From Kitagawia praeruptora (lineage: Eukaryota > Streptophyta > Magnoliopsida > Apiales > Apiaceae), in assembly GCA_037693485.1 (NCBI GenBank), contig CM075347.1, forward strand, positions 138,106,501-138,170,500: a stretch of 64,000 nucleotides of DNA, in the 5' to 3' direction. A model generated the notes under the pieces. It made no database searches and was not told where the DNA came from. It was given only the letters and a program-made list of their open reading frames with translations. Shown here one piece after another: positions 23,401-35,421 of the stretch; position 1 is the stretch's first letter, and each line of letters starts with the position of its first letter. The translations under genes and the position numbers were made by a program.

Positions 23401-26400
23401 GGCCGGCACAGGTACTCGAGGTAATATAAAGAGTTTGGGTAACAGCGACGTTGGACACTTGGTCTGGGATTTTGAGTATCTGTGGCAGTCTCTTTAATTT
23501 ATCGATGTCCAACGGGACACTCAATTGAATTATTTTAACATAATATTAAATGTGATTATTCATGGTGGTTGGCATTTTTGGAGTCTGTTTTCTGCTGTAA
23601 AATTGTCAAATGGTGAATGGTTTGTTCGTGTGGTACTTGTTAAGTGCAGATAACTTGTCTTCTGCCACATTTTTTTAAATGTTAGCATTAAATTGAATTT
23701 TGGTCAGTGAATATTACTGGCATATACTAATCTACAGTTATGTTACAAACAGCAATAAAGTTTAAGAGAAACAATTTATGATGTTGTAGCTGATTGTTGG
23801 ATTGATGCAGCGAATACATTATAGATCTAATGGGCGCTCCAGGCACATTGATCCCAGCTGAGGTTCCCAGCTGTAATCTTCAAAATTTTGGCTTGGATAC
23901 AAGGACTTGTGCTGATATATCTGAAAATGTAAAACATTCAATTGAAGAGAAAGTTACTGAAACAGCTAGCAGTCATGAAAGAGTTGTCGCAGCTTCAAGT
24001 TCAAATTCAGTGGCAGCATTATCTAAAGGTATCCAATCAAAAAAGGATGATAAGAATGTTGGGGATAAAAACCAAATGGAGAGGTTTGAACATGACTTTG
24101 GGAAGCTTCTTCCATCACTATGCAAGTCAAATGAAAGTTTGTCAAGTGGCGGAGAGAAACCATCCGCTGCAAAGAAGTTGCAAGTTAAAGATGTCTCCAA
24201 ATATGTCATCAGTGCTGCAAAAAACCCTGATTTTGCCCAAAAGCTTCATGCCGTGTTGTTGGAAAATGGTGCATCTCCTTCTTCAGATTTGTTTCCAAAT
24301 ATAAATCCCCAGTATCAGGGTGAGGAACACATGCTATCAAAACCTAATAATATATACGATGGGAATGTGGCGGATTGGGGTGCACAATGCAATCAAAGAT
24401 TCTTGCCTAACAATGAGCAGAGTCTTATACCATTTACTGGAGTACAGTTCTTTGAAAATGTTTACTATGACAGTGACAAAAAGCATGTGGTCAAGAGGCC
24501 ACAAACAGTACGGGAGGAACTGAACTTCCCTGACACTGATTACATGTTACCATTATTTATTGCTAAAAAGGAGGGCTCTGTGCTTGATTACAATGAAACT
24601 ATGACAAAGAGTTCGACACATGATGCCACTGCAGTTGGTCCTTCTGAGCTAGTTGCAGATATTCTAGATGTCGATCAAACTAATGTATGTTCCTTGTCTC
24701 ATATGTATAACCCTATCAATAGTCAACCCGGGAATGCTCTTGTTGGTAGTGATGCCCTATACTCCAAGGGAAGTACTGCAGATGTTTCCAGGAATACTGA
24801 AAAACAAGAGGAAACCTGCATGCAGTTGAGTACTACAGCCAATACTGGTCAACATATTTCTTGCAGTACTTACAATGAGAAGAGTACCCCAGTGTTGGGT
24901 GTTGCAGAATGGGAAATACCATGGGAGGACCTACAAGTTTTTGAACGCATTGGTATTGGTAAGATTTTACAGAAGTTTCTCCTACCGAAGATTAGATTTA
25001 GGTATAATATTGATACGAGTATAATGGGATAATACCTATGTTCTTTTTTTTACTTTCTGCATGCTAAAACCTAAAAGGTAGGAGGTATTTTTTTTTAGAT
25101 CTTTCAGTGGTACTATTACTGCAAATTTTGTGGTTCAACCCTAATCTTCAGCCTAAATTTATAAATTACATGCTATATATAATGAATCTCTACTGGTATA
25201 GAATGGAATGTAGCATTGTTATTGATAATTTTACTCATGCTTAAGTGCCAATTATGTTTTGATAAAATAAGAAAGGCATGCTGAACAAGCCTTAAATAAA
25301 TCAATGGACGGGTAGAAAGAAATTGAAAGCGACTAAACTGATCTAAGCTACGTAGAATTACTAGGTAGGAAGATTCAGTTTTTGCCCATCTGTTGAATTT
25401 GCATATTTTTACATATCAGGGAACCCTTGATGCTGCGAGCTTCGTGTCATGGGTACTTTTAGGAGTTGATGTACCTGTAATAGCGCCGATAACAAACATA
25501 GGTATTGGTGCCTAGCATTTATGTCTATCTGACATTTTGTTAATAATGACAAATAAAAATGGGTGGAAAATTATATAAAAACAGTAAGTTGGACTAGTTT
25601 TTGTAATGGTACAGGCAAAAGATAATATTGTTTTTTTAAAAAGAGACATAAGATCTCTATTAAATAAAAAATCCCTCACTTCAGGTGGAGGAAAACCGTA
25701 AAGACAAGGGGACAAAAATTAACCTTCATACAAAAAACAATTCCAATCTCTACTAAGGTCTAGAAATGATAAATTTTCAAAACCTTTTGAACGATAAACC
25801 CAAGTAGCCACCCAAAATTTAGCCTTCTCCCAGTCCCAGATACTCTCCACCGAAACAAAAACATCCTTAAAAATTCTTTCATTTCTTTCCAACCAAATAG
25901 CCCAAAAGACAGCCAAAATCGATGCACTCCAGATTCTAGAAAGACGATAATTGCCAACCAATTAACAGAAAATTAATTGTGAACACAAAAGATAATATTG
26001 TTATTTCTTTCGTATGTCTTCATGTCTATTTTATTGAAGTTTTGCTTAAGATGGTACAAAATGCAGAAGTGGGTAAAACTGTTATCTAGATAGCAACATA
26101 TAACAATTATGAGACATCTATCAGCCTTGTTTGTTGCCTGAGATACAGGCGTCGTCGAGTCCAAAATCTAACTAGGTGCCCAAAATCTAAGCCCTATCTG
26201 CTTCAGCACACTAACGGTTAATTGTAGCTGTTAATCCAAAAGACTCGAGCATTTAAATTCTCTTTAGATGAATTTAAATTACAGTTGATTGAACTGTCCT
26301 TTCAGCAACTATAATTTAGTATTGCCTCCATGTTTTGTGCTTGACTGGAGTCTTTCAGCCTCTGGCTTTAGGGAATTGAAATTAACTGTCATTTATCGTG

Positions 26401-29400
26401 GAAGTACTATCTTCTTCTAATTGGGCACCTATTTGATTTCTTTGAAGTGTATAGAGTGAGAACTGTCAAACTGAATAGCATCCTTTTCTGTTTTAGTTGA
26501 CCATTCTTAAGAAAATTGCTCTGAGAAATCTCTACACCAGGAGACACTACCACTTCATTTCCTTTATATTTTTTCTCAAAGATCATTTTTCTTACATTAT
26601 TAATATATTATTTATAGGAAATCATGTCCCTAAGGGTATTACCGGCTATGTTGCACGGAGACGGGTACGGGAACATATACGGGTACTGGGACGGGGACGC
26701 AAAACGGCAATTTTAAAATTTTAGGGTACGGGTACGGCAATAAATATATTAATATAAAAATTATTTATATATAAGATAAAGGCAATATATTCAACATCCA
26801 AAAGATTAAACATAAAAGACATCATTCATTCTCAATATTTATATCAACTCGCTCTCCATTTCAAGCTCATTAAGTATAAGCTCTACAAACTCCTTGAAAA
26901 GTAGATGATGAAAATATATATATGAAAGAAATATTTATATACGAGATCTATATTTGATGGAGAGAGAGAGGATTGAATATTGATCTATATATTTGAAGGA
27001 GAGAAGAAGCAAGATTGAACAAAGTAATAAACAAGGGTTTTGGAGTTTTATTTTAAGTAGGGGACGGATATTTTAGTCATTTTAGCCCCAGAAACGTCCC
27101 CATTTTTGAACTGCCGTCCCCAGAATTTTGGGGACGTCCCCTAGCCGTCCCCATGCCGTCCCCGTGTCGTACCCGTCCCCGGGACGTCCCCAAACTTGGA
27201 TACGTTACCCCGGAGGCGTCCCCGTGCAACATAGATTACCGGAGGTGAGAGAATGATTTAAAAATATAGAGGAAGGTAGATTTGTAAATTCAGAAAAGAG
27301 TTTTTTGTATTTGCAAATATGCCATTAAGTTTGTACTGAAAAAATTTCTATCCTCAGGGAACAACCTGAGGTATCCTCAGGCCCTTTATTCTCTTATATA
27401 TGTATATAATATATATATATATATAAACAATTTAATCTTAATTATTTATACGCATTATGCATATTTTATATGATATTAATTTATATTTTAATATTTAATA
27501 TATATTATTACTATTTCAGATCGTGTTGGGTTACCCATGGTAATTCAGGTTGGGTAATCTAACCCATTAAAATTTCGGGCCTGGTTTGAGTGGGTTGAAT
27601 TTGTGACCAGAGTTTGTTAACCCGATACCCGATATTGCGATGTCTAATTTGAAACATGTAGAAAAGGCTCCTCTTCTAGTCCCCTATGTTTCAATTTATA
27701 AATCTTGTTCGATTTTTTTTTTTTTCAATAACATCACTTCGTAGAGTATCCAGTGAAGTGACCAGTGACCGGCAGCAGTCACTGGTTATCTCTGTTATCA
27801 CTCACCTCCAAGTTGTTTTGTTATCTCTGTTATCACTCACCTCCAAGTTGTTATCTCTGTTAGCACTCACGTCCAAGTTGTTACTTGTTTGATTAAATTG
27901 ATGTATTCGATATTCGCAATCAGGTATGACATTGCTATGACATTGCTGTATTCGACTAACATTGCTACAATATTCGACTAACATTGCTGTATGACTTCTT
28001 TTTAGGATTTGATTTAATTTAATTTAATTTTTAATTTAATATTTTTTTTTTTGTATGTCATGAGACCTTTACTTGGCAGGCACAATTTATTTTTGTATTG
28101 ATGTATACTGTTTTGTTTTATTTGTGTCAATTTATGTTTTGTATATCATGAGACCTTTACTTGTCTTTTTTGACGAATGTAGATAGCGAAAACCAAGAGC
28201 ATCTCAATGCGTACACAATAAGAATGCGTACACAATAAGAAGTGTTTATGATGAGCTTGATGAGAACTTTCGAAGACATTTAAATGAATCAAAAGATTCT
28301 AGATGTCTACTGAATCTGCTAAGGTTTCCGGTAGCAGATTTAATGCCTCATCTAGTCTCTTATTTTCTTAAGTTCTACAACACAAACGATAATGTGTTTC
28401 GCTTTAATGCGATAGTACTCGGCATTTCTTTGGAAGATGTTCTATTTTTCACAGGCCATCATGAAAGCAGGTACCTTAATGGTTTTAATCGGGTTTTCCA
28501 ACTACCAAATGAGAAAACCAAAAGTAATAAAGTTCTGAGAAGTATAGCAAAAGATGTCAGCTTGGATAATGACACAAGGAAAAAGGTTGTCCTTTTGTTA
28601 ACTATTAATTGCCTCATAGTGCCACAACTTACCTGCGCTATATTGAAAATCTTAGCCGGGTGGACTCATATGCATTTAGAATTAGATCTAGATGAGGGCA
28701 CTATGAGGCAATTAATAGTCAACAAAATGACAACCTTTTTCCTTGTGTCATCATCCAAGCTGACATCTTTTGCTATACTTCTCAGAACTTTATTGTTTTT
28801 GGTTTTCTCATTTGATAGTTGGAAAACCCGATTAAAACCATTAAGGTACCTGCTTTCACGATTAATAACCACCTTACCGTCAATGGGCAGCAGGCCTGTG
28901 AGAAATAGAACATCTTCCAAAGAAATGCAATGTACTATCCCATTAAAGCGAAACACATTATCGTCTATGTTGTAGAACTTAACAAAATAAGAGACTAAAT
29001 GAGACATTAGATCTGCTGTCGGAAACCTTAGCAGATTCAGTAGACATCGAATCTTTTGATTCATTTAAATGTCTTCGAAAGTTCTCATCAAACTCATCAT
29101 AAAGACTTCTTATTGTGTACGCCATTGAGATGCTCTTGGTTTTCGCTATCTACATTCGTCAAAAAAGACAAGTAAAGGTCTCATGATATACAAAACATAA
29201 ATTGACGTACAAATAAAACAAAACAGTATACATCAATACAAAAATAAATTGTGCCTGCCAAGTAAAGTCTCATGACATACAAATAAAAAATTTAAATTAA
29301 ATCAAATCCTAAAAAGAAGTCATACAACAATGTTAGTCGAATATTGTAGCAATGTTAGTCGAATACAACAATGTCATACCTGATTGTGAATGTCGAATAC

Positions 29401-32139
29401 AACAATTTAATCAAACAACAACTTGGAGGTGAGTGATAATAGAGATAACAACTTGGAGGTGACTGATAACAGAGATAACTTGGAGGTGACTGCTGCCAGA
29501 ATGATTTGTTTTGTCAGTAATAATGTGATGTTTAAGTGCAGCAGCCCCCATGATCTTTTCTCTGTTTACTTGGAAATCGGAATGTAATGTCAATGTTAGT
29601 ATGAAAATGACTTATATCATTTTGTATGTGCTGGCAGGTTCATATGGTGAGGTTTTTCGTGCGGAATGGAACAGCACCGTAAGTTTTATTCCTTTTTTGC
29701 TAAGTTTTAATCCTGATTAGGGTGTTGTATTTGTAATGCATGATATTCGTGTTTATTTCAAGTGCCCTATCCAGCATATTGTTTGTAACCGTATGAACTG
29801 GATGGAAAAACATATTCCTTCAAGGTTAATGTCTATTCTAGTATTCTCACATGTATGGGTGTGTGTGCGTGATCATGTGCGTTTTTGGCATTAGATTTCT
29901 TCACAGAAGCTGATTTATGCATATCTTCAGGCACACAATTTTGACATTAAACTTCTTTGCAAAGGCTGATTGGACATTAATTTATTTTTTCTGAAACATT
30001 TGTCCTTTTCATTTAGAATATGATATAATTATTTGTGCCTGCAAAATCAGTATAGCACTGCAGGTGAACGCTGCCATGACATTCTAAAAGGATCTATAAT
30101 TCATTTATGTTCATGAAATAATTGACTGCGATCTTTGAATAATATGTGTTAGTTGTCAATCTCTATTTCTGGTAAGACACTGTATCTCATAATGACTACT
30201 GCGGTGTGGCCTGACAGGAAGTTGCTGTGAAGAGATTTATGAACCAGGATATCTCAGGGGATGCACTTGATCAATTCAAATGCGAGGTAAGTACTATATT
30301 CATCTCGCGATTTGATTGATGAACACTGCTTACAAGTGTATTTTTATTAGCTGTAGTGTTTTATTTTATTGCAGGTGGAAATTATGTTGAGACTGAGACA
30401 TCCTAATGTTGTTCTCTTCATGGGAGCAGTTACTCGTCCCCCAAATCTGTCAATCCTTACTGAGTTTTTACCAAGGTTGATCTCTATTTCCCATGTTAAT
30501 ACTAAATGATCTTTACTATTAAGACACACACACAGGGAGAGAAGGCTAATGGAATGAGGCTTGTAGTGGCTCTATTCCTGTAATAAAATATCCATTAAAT
30601 CATTGCACACACTTTAGTTTTACCTTATGTGCTAAACTTGCTCTATCACCTCTGTTCTGAACCATGATCCTGAGTACAGAGAGCTATGTATGTGTTGTAT
30701 TTAGCAGTTCTTTTGCTTACTAGTCGATTTACCTCGTAAAGCTGTTGATAATGATGACATACTGATAATGTTTCATCACAGGGTATTTTATAAATAAATA
30801 AAGGCTTTCATGTAGACTTATAGTGGATTGTGTGCAGGGGGAGTTTGTTTAAGCTACTGCATCGTCCAAACATCCAACTTGATGAGAAGAGGCGATTGCG
30901 AATGGCTCTTGATGTGGTATGACTTAGAAACAATGATTGCATTTGATTTTTGCAACTTGTTTTACTTGCTCTTACTCATTAATCTTCTTTATTTTTTTGC
31001 AGGCTAAGGGAATGAATTACTTGCATACAAGCAATCCTATGATTGTGCATCGCGATCTGAAAACTCTAAATCTCCTTGTTGATAAGAACTGGGTTGTTAA
31101 GGTTGGTTTAATACTGGTCTTCAAGTCCTTGTATATTAGAAAGCAAATCTGTTTTTTTTGCATGAAGAACGCAGTATTTTAAGATATTCTGCTCAAACTT
31201 ACATTTGACTGATAATATCTTCAGGTTTGTGATTTTGGGATGTCTCGGTTGTTGCACCACACGTTTTTGTCTTCTACATCTACGGCCGGGACGGTAAGGC
31301 TTCTGATATTAAAGGTGTTACCTATAAGTTGATTAAATTTATGCTGTCTATGGTACAATGCTTTCATCTATTTTGTGTCCATTTACCCTATTCTATGCTC
31401 CTTGCGCACCAGCGAGGGTGGGAATTAGTCGCAGGGGGTGAATCTAGACTTTTGTCAGCTTTCTGCAATTTTCTTAGACTATTACATGTACTTATGACTG
31501 TATATGCAGCCTGAATGGATGGCTCCTGAAGTTTTAAGGAATGAATTATCCAATGAGAAGTAAGTTTATGCTCTTTATACCTAGAATATCTTGCGAGGGA
31601 ATTAGTAAATTTTCAGACAGTTCTTAGTTTCAAACTTGCTGACACAAGTCATCGGATTCGGTTTGCAGGTGTGATGTATACAGTTTTGGTGTGATATTGT
31701 GGGAGTTGGCAACTTTGCGTGTACCATGGAATGAGATGAATTCTATGCAGGTTGTTGGAGCTGTTGGATTTCAGCATAGACATCTTGATGTACCAGAATG
31801 GGTTGATCCCTTGGTAACAGAGCTAATACTTGAGTGTTGGAATCCGTAAGTTTACAAACTTGCTTCCTATTCTGGTCTTCCGATGTTGGATAATGATGTT
31901 CTGTTTCAAGTCCTGATATATCCTGGACTTGAAGCTTCCATATTATTTAGTTTAAACTTTAATCTTTGTGTATTAAACTTGTTGATGAACGTATTTTTTT
32001 TTACAGTGATGCACAATCGCGACCCTCATTTGGACAGATTATTGCCCGTCTTAGATGTCTTCAGCATCTGGTGGTTGCTGAGAAAAGAAAGACCAGCAAA
32101 GTCAGCAATAAAAATGAGAGGAAGAATACTGTTGTATGA
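20484..32139 (+). CDS. EDR1: EDR1-like Raf-type MAPKKK, 13 exons, 958 aa
   Basis: Exons by GT-AG junctions: 20484-20849, 21513-21953, 22679-22782, 23811-24958, 29638-29678, 30218-30286, 30375-30475, 30838-30916, 31003-31101, 31225-31293, 31510-31559, 31669-31845, 32007-32139; phases agree throughout. ATG 20484 is chosen because MSKMKHLLRKLHIGG matches the EDR1 start type. The EDR1/CTR1-type regulatory region runs from about residue 120 to 300, then a low-complexity linker. The kinase domain begins about residue 672: catalytic Lys705 (EVAVK), HRDLK with Asp801, DFG with Asp819, and APE at 844-846. In the catalytic loop the usual Pro after K-S/T is Leu805. Arabidopsis EDR1 restrains defence and senescence signalling; the name here is by motif and length (933 aa there). 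Intron 4 is 4.7 kb and carries three mobile insertions. Confidence 0.9.
25633..25985 (-). mobile_element. 5'-truncated L1-type LINE with 17-bp target duplication
   Basis: The sequence CAAAAGATAATATTGTT flanks the insert at 25616-25632 and 25986-26002. The left end has a T run, the poly(A) tail of a minus-strand copy. The minus strand at 25719-25961 encodes the C-terminal end of a LINE ORF2, with the typical WAIWLERNERIFKD stretch and a tryptophan-rich tail, then a stop. Only the last 80 or so codons are present, as expected for incomplete reverse transcription. Confidence 0.85.
26646..27234. mobile_element. hAT-type MITE, 589 bp, with 8-bp target duplication
   Basis: ATTACCGG lies at 26638-26645 and 27235-27242. 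The element starts CTATGTTGCACGGAGACG and ends CGTCCCCGTGCAACATAG, inverted with one mismatch over 18 bases. Both ends are rich in GGGACG/GGTACG motifs and the middle is AT-rich and non-coding. An 8-bp duplication fits hAT; the ends do not start CA, so the family is open. Confidence 0.85.
27771..29497. repeat. Long inverted repeat, arms 853 and 801 bp, loop 73 bp
   Basis: The left arm (27771-28623) reappears as its reverse complement at 28697-29497, from GGCAGCAGTCAC at the outer end to AGTGCC at the loop. Arms are close to identical apart from point changes, an extra repeat in the left arm near 27800-27860, and a gap of about 27 bases in the left arm near 28457. The outer parts contain ATTCGACTAACATTGCT repeats. 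No target duplication was found beside the outer ends. Long matching ends recall a MULE with extended terminal repeats, but this is not shown. Confidence 0.93.
28697..29064 (-). pseudogene. Plant-mobile-domain-like fragment in the right arm of the inverted repeat
   Basis: On the minus strand the right arm has an open frame of about 120 codons that ends at the loop, with SLEDVLFLTGLLPIDGK and ESRYLNGFNRVFQ. This kind of segment occurs in plant mobile domain (PMD/MAIN-like) and related Mutator-associated proteins; the assignment is from memory and tentative. The plus strand of the left arm (28343-28623) encodes the same segment with a deletion at PIDGK. Each copy lacks the C-terminal part, so neither can be a complete gene. 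Confidence 0.5.
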
Positions 32140-32373
32140 TATAACATTGCAGCTTCCTGGGTTCGAAAAGCGAACCAGAAAAGCAGAATTTTAGGAGTAG
32201 AAGCCTTGTAGAGGAGAAGTGACATAAGAGGAAACTGGATAGGGAAGTGTTAGTTTCACATAACATGGGGACTGAACACAGCCAATTCAGAAGTTTCATC
32301 CTCCAGATCAGTTGCTGTGCAGACTGCAGAGGGGACGACTTTTGCTGTAAATTAGCCATTGTAATATTTATGT

Positions 32374-32379
32374 AATAAA
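32374..32379 (+). terminator. Possible poly(A) signal of the EDR1-like gene
   Basis: AATAAA about 235 bases after the stop codon. An A-rich tract follows at about 32450-32480. Confidence 0.45.
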
Positions 32380-32479
32380 TCTCACAGAAGATGTCCAAAA
32401 GAGGAAAAAAAGATTTAAAAATCAAAAGAATCATTAAATTAAAACAACAGGAAAAAGGAAAAAAAAAAAAAAAAAAAAA

Positions 32480-33047
32480 GAAATGCCGTTTTCCCTCTAA
32501 TTTTTACCCCCTTCAGCTTTCATGTGCGCCGGATTGTAACTTGTAAGAATGGTTCGGTAGTGTTGTTAGGAGAAGAATACAATTCTGGTAGGAGTCCGTG
32601 GTGGTAATCAAGGAAGTAATTGTGGCTTCCTTGAATTGTTGTAAAACGATGATCATTGCAATTGTTGTGTAAATTACAAAGTGAAAAAAAAAAAAAAAGG
32701 ATACAAATTGAACTGCACAGTATTTGCTTGCCTGCCCTTTTGCGTTCTGTTTTTCTTTTCCTAGTACTAGTACTGAGAATGGCTTGTCAACGTTGGTGTC
32801 ATTATCTTTGATGCATTAGAAGGTTCAATAGATATTAAATATATAAAAGTTTGTGATTTGTTATCAAGATGAGAACCACTAGTATTTTTGTTTGTGAAAG
32901 TCATTATCATGTACTACGAATTTGCAAAGTTAAGCTACCTTTTCTGGGTGGGTTATTGGTTAACGTCGAGGCTTTGATAATGATCGTTAAAAAGGTTGAT
33001 TGTAACTTAAAAAAATATATGGTTTTGCTATAGTATGTAGGAGCATG
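32480..33047. other. EDR1-like gene 3' flank, no gene seen
   Basis: Unremarkable AT-rich intergenic DNA with a second A run at about 32683-32698. Confidence 0.4.
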
Positions 33048-33299
33048 GTTGTAAAAATCGGTAATCGGTATAAATCGGTTGAGTTGTCGATTTAGGATTA
33101 ATCGGGTAATCGGAGATTAATCGGAAGGATTAATCGGATATTATAATAATATTTAATATATTAGCCTAATTTATAGTTAAACATATCATTTTAAATAAAT
33201 TCACAGGATTAATCGAATTTCAAAAATTGAATCGATTGTTTACCTTACAGAGAATTAATCGGGGATTAATCGGCTAAATCGGGAATTTTTAGAACCTTG
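33048..33299. repeat. TAATCGG-rich element with short inverted ends
   Basis: The motif TTAATCGG recurs about eight times. The left end GGTTGTAAAAATC is matched by the reverse complement of the right end, GGTTCTAAAAATT. No target duplication was identified. Probably a non-autonomous DNA transposon of common plant type. Confidence 0.5.
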
Positions 33300-33324
33300 T
33301 GGGAGGGAACCTTAAAATTAGAAT

Positions 33325-33749
33325 TGGCCCTTTCTATCACTTTTCCAACAAAAATGGCCCCCAAATATCATAACTCAAAAACTTGGCCCCAAATATCACC
33401 TCAAGACACAGTCTAATATAGCGTTTTCATTTTTTTGCATAAACGCTACTTCGTGTAGCGTTTCCCCCAAAACACCACTTTAAACTGTGTCTTCTCTCTC
33501 CAAAACACAACTTCATTTAGCGCCTTCCCCAAAACACCACTTTAAACTGTGTTTTATCCCTCCAAAACGCTAAACGCATTAGCGTTTCTTTAAAAAAAAA
33601 ATTAAAAACGCTACACGAAGTATCGTTTTTTCCCGAAAAATTGAACGCTAGACGATACTGTGTCTTGGAATGATATTTGGAGCCAACTTTTTGAGTTATG
33701 ATATTGGGGGCCATTTGTGTTGGAATTGTGACATTGAGGACCTTTTCTC
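33325..33749. mobile_element. Mutator-like foldback MITE, 425 bp, 9-10-bp target duplication
   Basis: AAATTAGAAT occurs at 33315-33324 and 33750-33759. The two halves are inverted copies over roughly 100 bases, with GGCCCCCAAATATCATAACTC on the left mirrored on the right, and smaller palindromes such as CGCTACTTCGTGTAGCG inside. Long inverted ends with a 9-10-bp duplication fit Mutator-type MITEs. No coding capacity. Confidence 0.8.
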
Positions 33750-33759
33750 AAATTAGAAT

Positions 33760-34374
33760 CAAATTTAGAAATTTGATTATTTTCTTGTAATGCATAGTAT
33801 TTACGCAGTTTTAAAGAATGCATCTGTTAAAGTACCATTTTATGCAGTTTTATAAAAACTCATCAATTCAGCCAAGTATAGGAAATTGGGGATTAGTAGA
33901 TCACCAATATCCAATTTAATCTAGTGCTCCCATATTAAAAATGTAAAGTTTCGTTTGATGAGCTGTACTTCATTTAACAATGATCTTACCAAATACCAAT
34001 GATTTTACCTTCAGTTGTACACGGGATGTAAATTTAATCTATCTAGGATGAGAACATATTAAGAAAATTTTAATTATATAATTTATTTTTATATTTGTCT
34101 TTAATATTAAAATTAAATGATGAGTTATGAGTGTGTATATTAAATATAAAGTCAAACATTACTATTAGAAATAAAAGAGTATATATGGAAAAATTGGTAA
34201 AAAATGTATTGGAACAAGGAATGTGACAATTATTTAGGAACAATTTTTTTTGCAAATGTGCCAACTAAAAAGGGACCGAGGGGGTATTTATTTAGAGTAA
34301 TGTTAGAGTTACCAAAATTGTTTACAAATTTTTTTTCAAATGTTGAGTTGTCATTGGTTATTTCCTCATAAATG
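33760..34374. other. AT-rich intergenic DNA, no gene seen
   Basis: No coding frame, RNA gene or clear repeat end found. Confidence 0.4.
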
Positions 34375-34507
34375 AGATGGACCCCTCATGCATACATATG
34401 AATTTTACAAATAAAATCATATCACGTGTTATTGAAAATATTTATATGAACAATAATATTTATATGAAAATATTTAGATGGACCCCTCATGCATACATAT
34501 GAATTTT
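34375..34507. repeat. Direct repeat, 32 bp at a 101-bp spacing
   Basis: AGATGGACCCCTCATGCATA and the next 12 bases occur at 34375 and again at 34476. The intervening 69 bases are AT-rich with AAATATTTATATGAA repeats. Confidence 0.8.
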
Positions 34508-34969
34508 GTGTATTTATATATGTATACAATAATTTTTTATCTTAAAGATTTTTATTAATTAATTAATACAATATACACACACACATGAACTATTAACAAT
34601 TATATATAAATATATATAATATTTACATATGTTTAATTTTCGAATTCAGATATTATTGGATACAAATATGCCTATACCAATATCCATATCCGAAATTATC
34701 GGATCCGAATACGAATAATATTCGGTGTCTTTCAGATTCTGATAATATCCATTTTATTTTAAGGGTTTTTTTCTAATATGTCCCATTTGAATAAGCCATT
34801 TATGAATATGTCCCATTTTTAATTGTAATTATAAATATATCCCTTTTTATTAATATGTCCCATTTTTAATTGTAATCATGATTAACTCACTAATTATACA
34901 TTATTAAAAGACAATTTTGTCCTCTACTTATTTATTTTTAATTTTTGTCATTAGGGAGTTCACTCTTTC

Positions 34970-35069
34970 CATTAAGAAGTAGGGGTATGGTCTGCGTACA
35001 TCTTACCCTCCCCAGACCCTGGTTTGAGCGGGATATACTGAGTATGTTTGGTTTGGTTTGGTTTGGTTT
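34970..35069 (+). mobile_element. 5'-truncated Au-like SINE with 8-bp target duplication
   Basis: GGTCTGCGTACATCTTACCCTCCCCAGACCC followed by a (TTTGG)n tail is the characteristic 3' part of Au SINEs, recognised from memory. ACTCTTTC flanks it at 34962-34969 and 35070-35077. The pol III box region is missing. Confidence 0.8.
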
Positions 35070-35142
35070 ACTCTTTCACTTACACATAAGTTGTGCCTCT
35101 GGATAAATATTGTTGACTGAATCGATTTATTACTTGATGTAG

Positions 35143-35421
35143 AAAGTGGCCACGGTCATGTACTTCCGCTGCCACCACCATTTGTTAAACCCGAAAAATC
35201 GGTTACATGTTTGGATGTGATATTAATTTGACAATAGACTTTTTAAGGATTGGAAGAAAATGTCAAACTTAATAACCAGTGATAAAGGGTTAATAATCAA
35301 GTTCATATTTCAGGCACAGCAGGATATTTCTTCCCTCGAAAACATTGCTGGAGAAACTGGGTTAAAGCTCAGTTCCCTTGCATCGTCATTTATGACAGAT
35401 TTTCAACATAGAGTCCTCTGA
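35143..35421 (+). pseudogene. Two exon-like pieces inside the inverted-end element, possible captured gene fragment
   Basis: A first open piece (35143-35201) follows a TGATGTAG acceptor and ends before GTTACA. A second (35314-35421) follows an ATATTTCAG acceptor and ends in TGA. Joined in phase they read as a soluble segment with a PLPPP stretch and a helical second part (AQQDISSLENIAGETGLKLS). The source gene is not recognised. The pieces look like host coding sequence rather than transposase; the exon limits are inference. Confidence 0.35.

Larger units (their letters stand above)
24959..29637 (+). other. Intron 4 of the EDR1-like gene, expanded by mobile DNA
   Basis: The intron separates GIG of the kinase glycine loop from SYGEV. 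It holds a truncated LINE (25633-25985), a hAT-type MITE (26646-27234), an AT repeat with TA run (about 27405-27425) and the inverted repeat (27771-29497). Every other intron of the gene is about 1 kb or shorter. Confidence 0.85.

Noticed and set aside
28343..28975. 210-codon open frame across the hairpin centre
   Set aside because: Its second half is the antisense of the right arm, so the frame is a chimera created by the inverted repeat and not a protein gene.
33048..33299. TTAATCGG repeats as a transcription-factor binding cluster
   Set aside because: They are confined between short inverted ends and are better explained as a transposon remnant.
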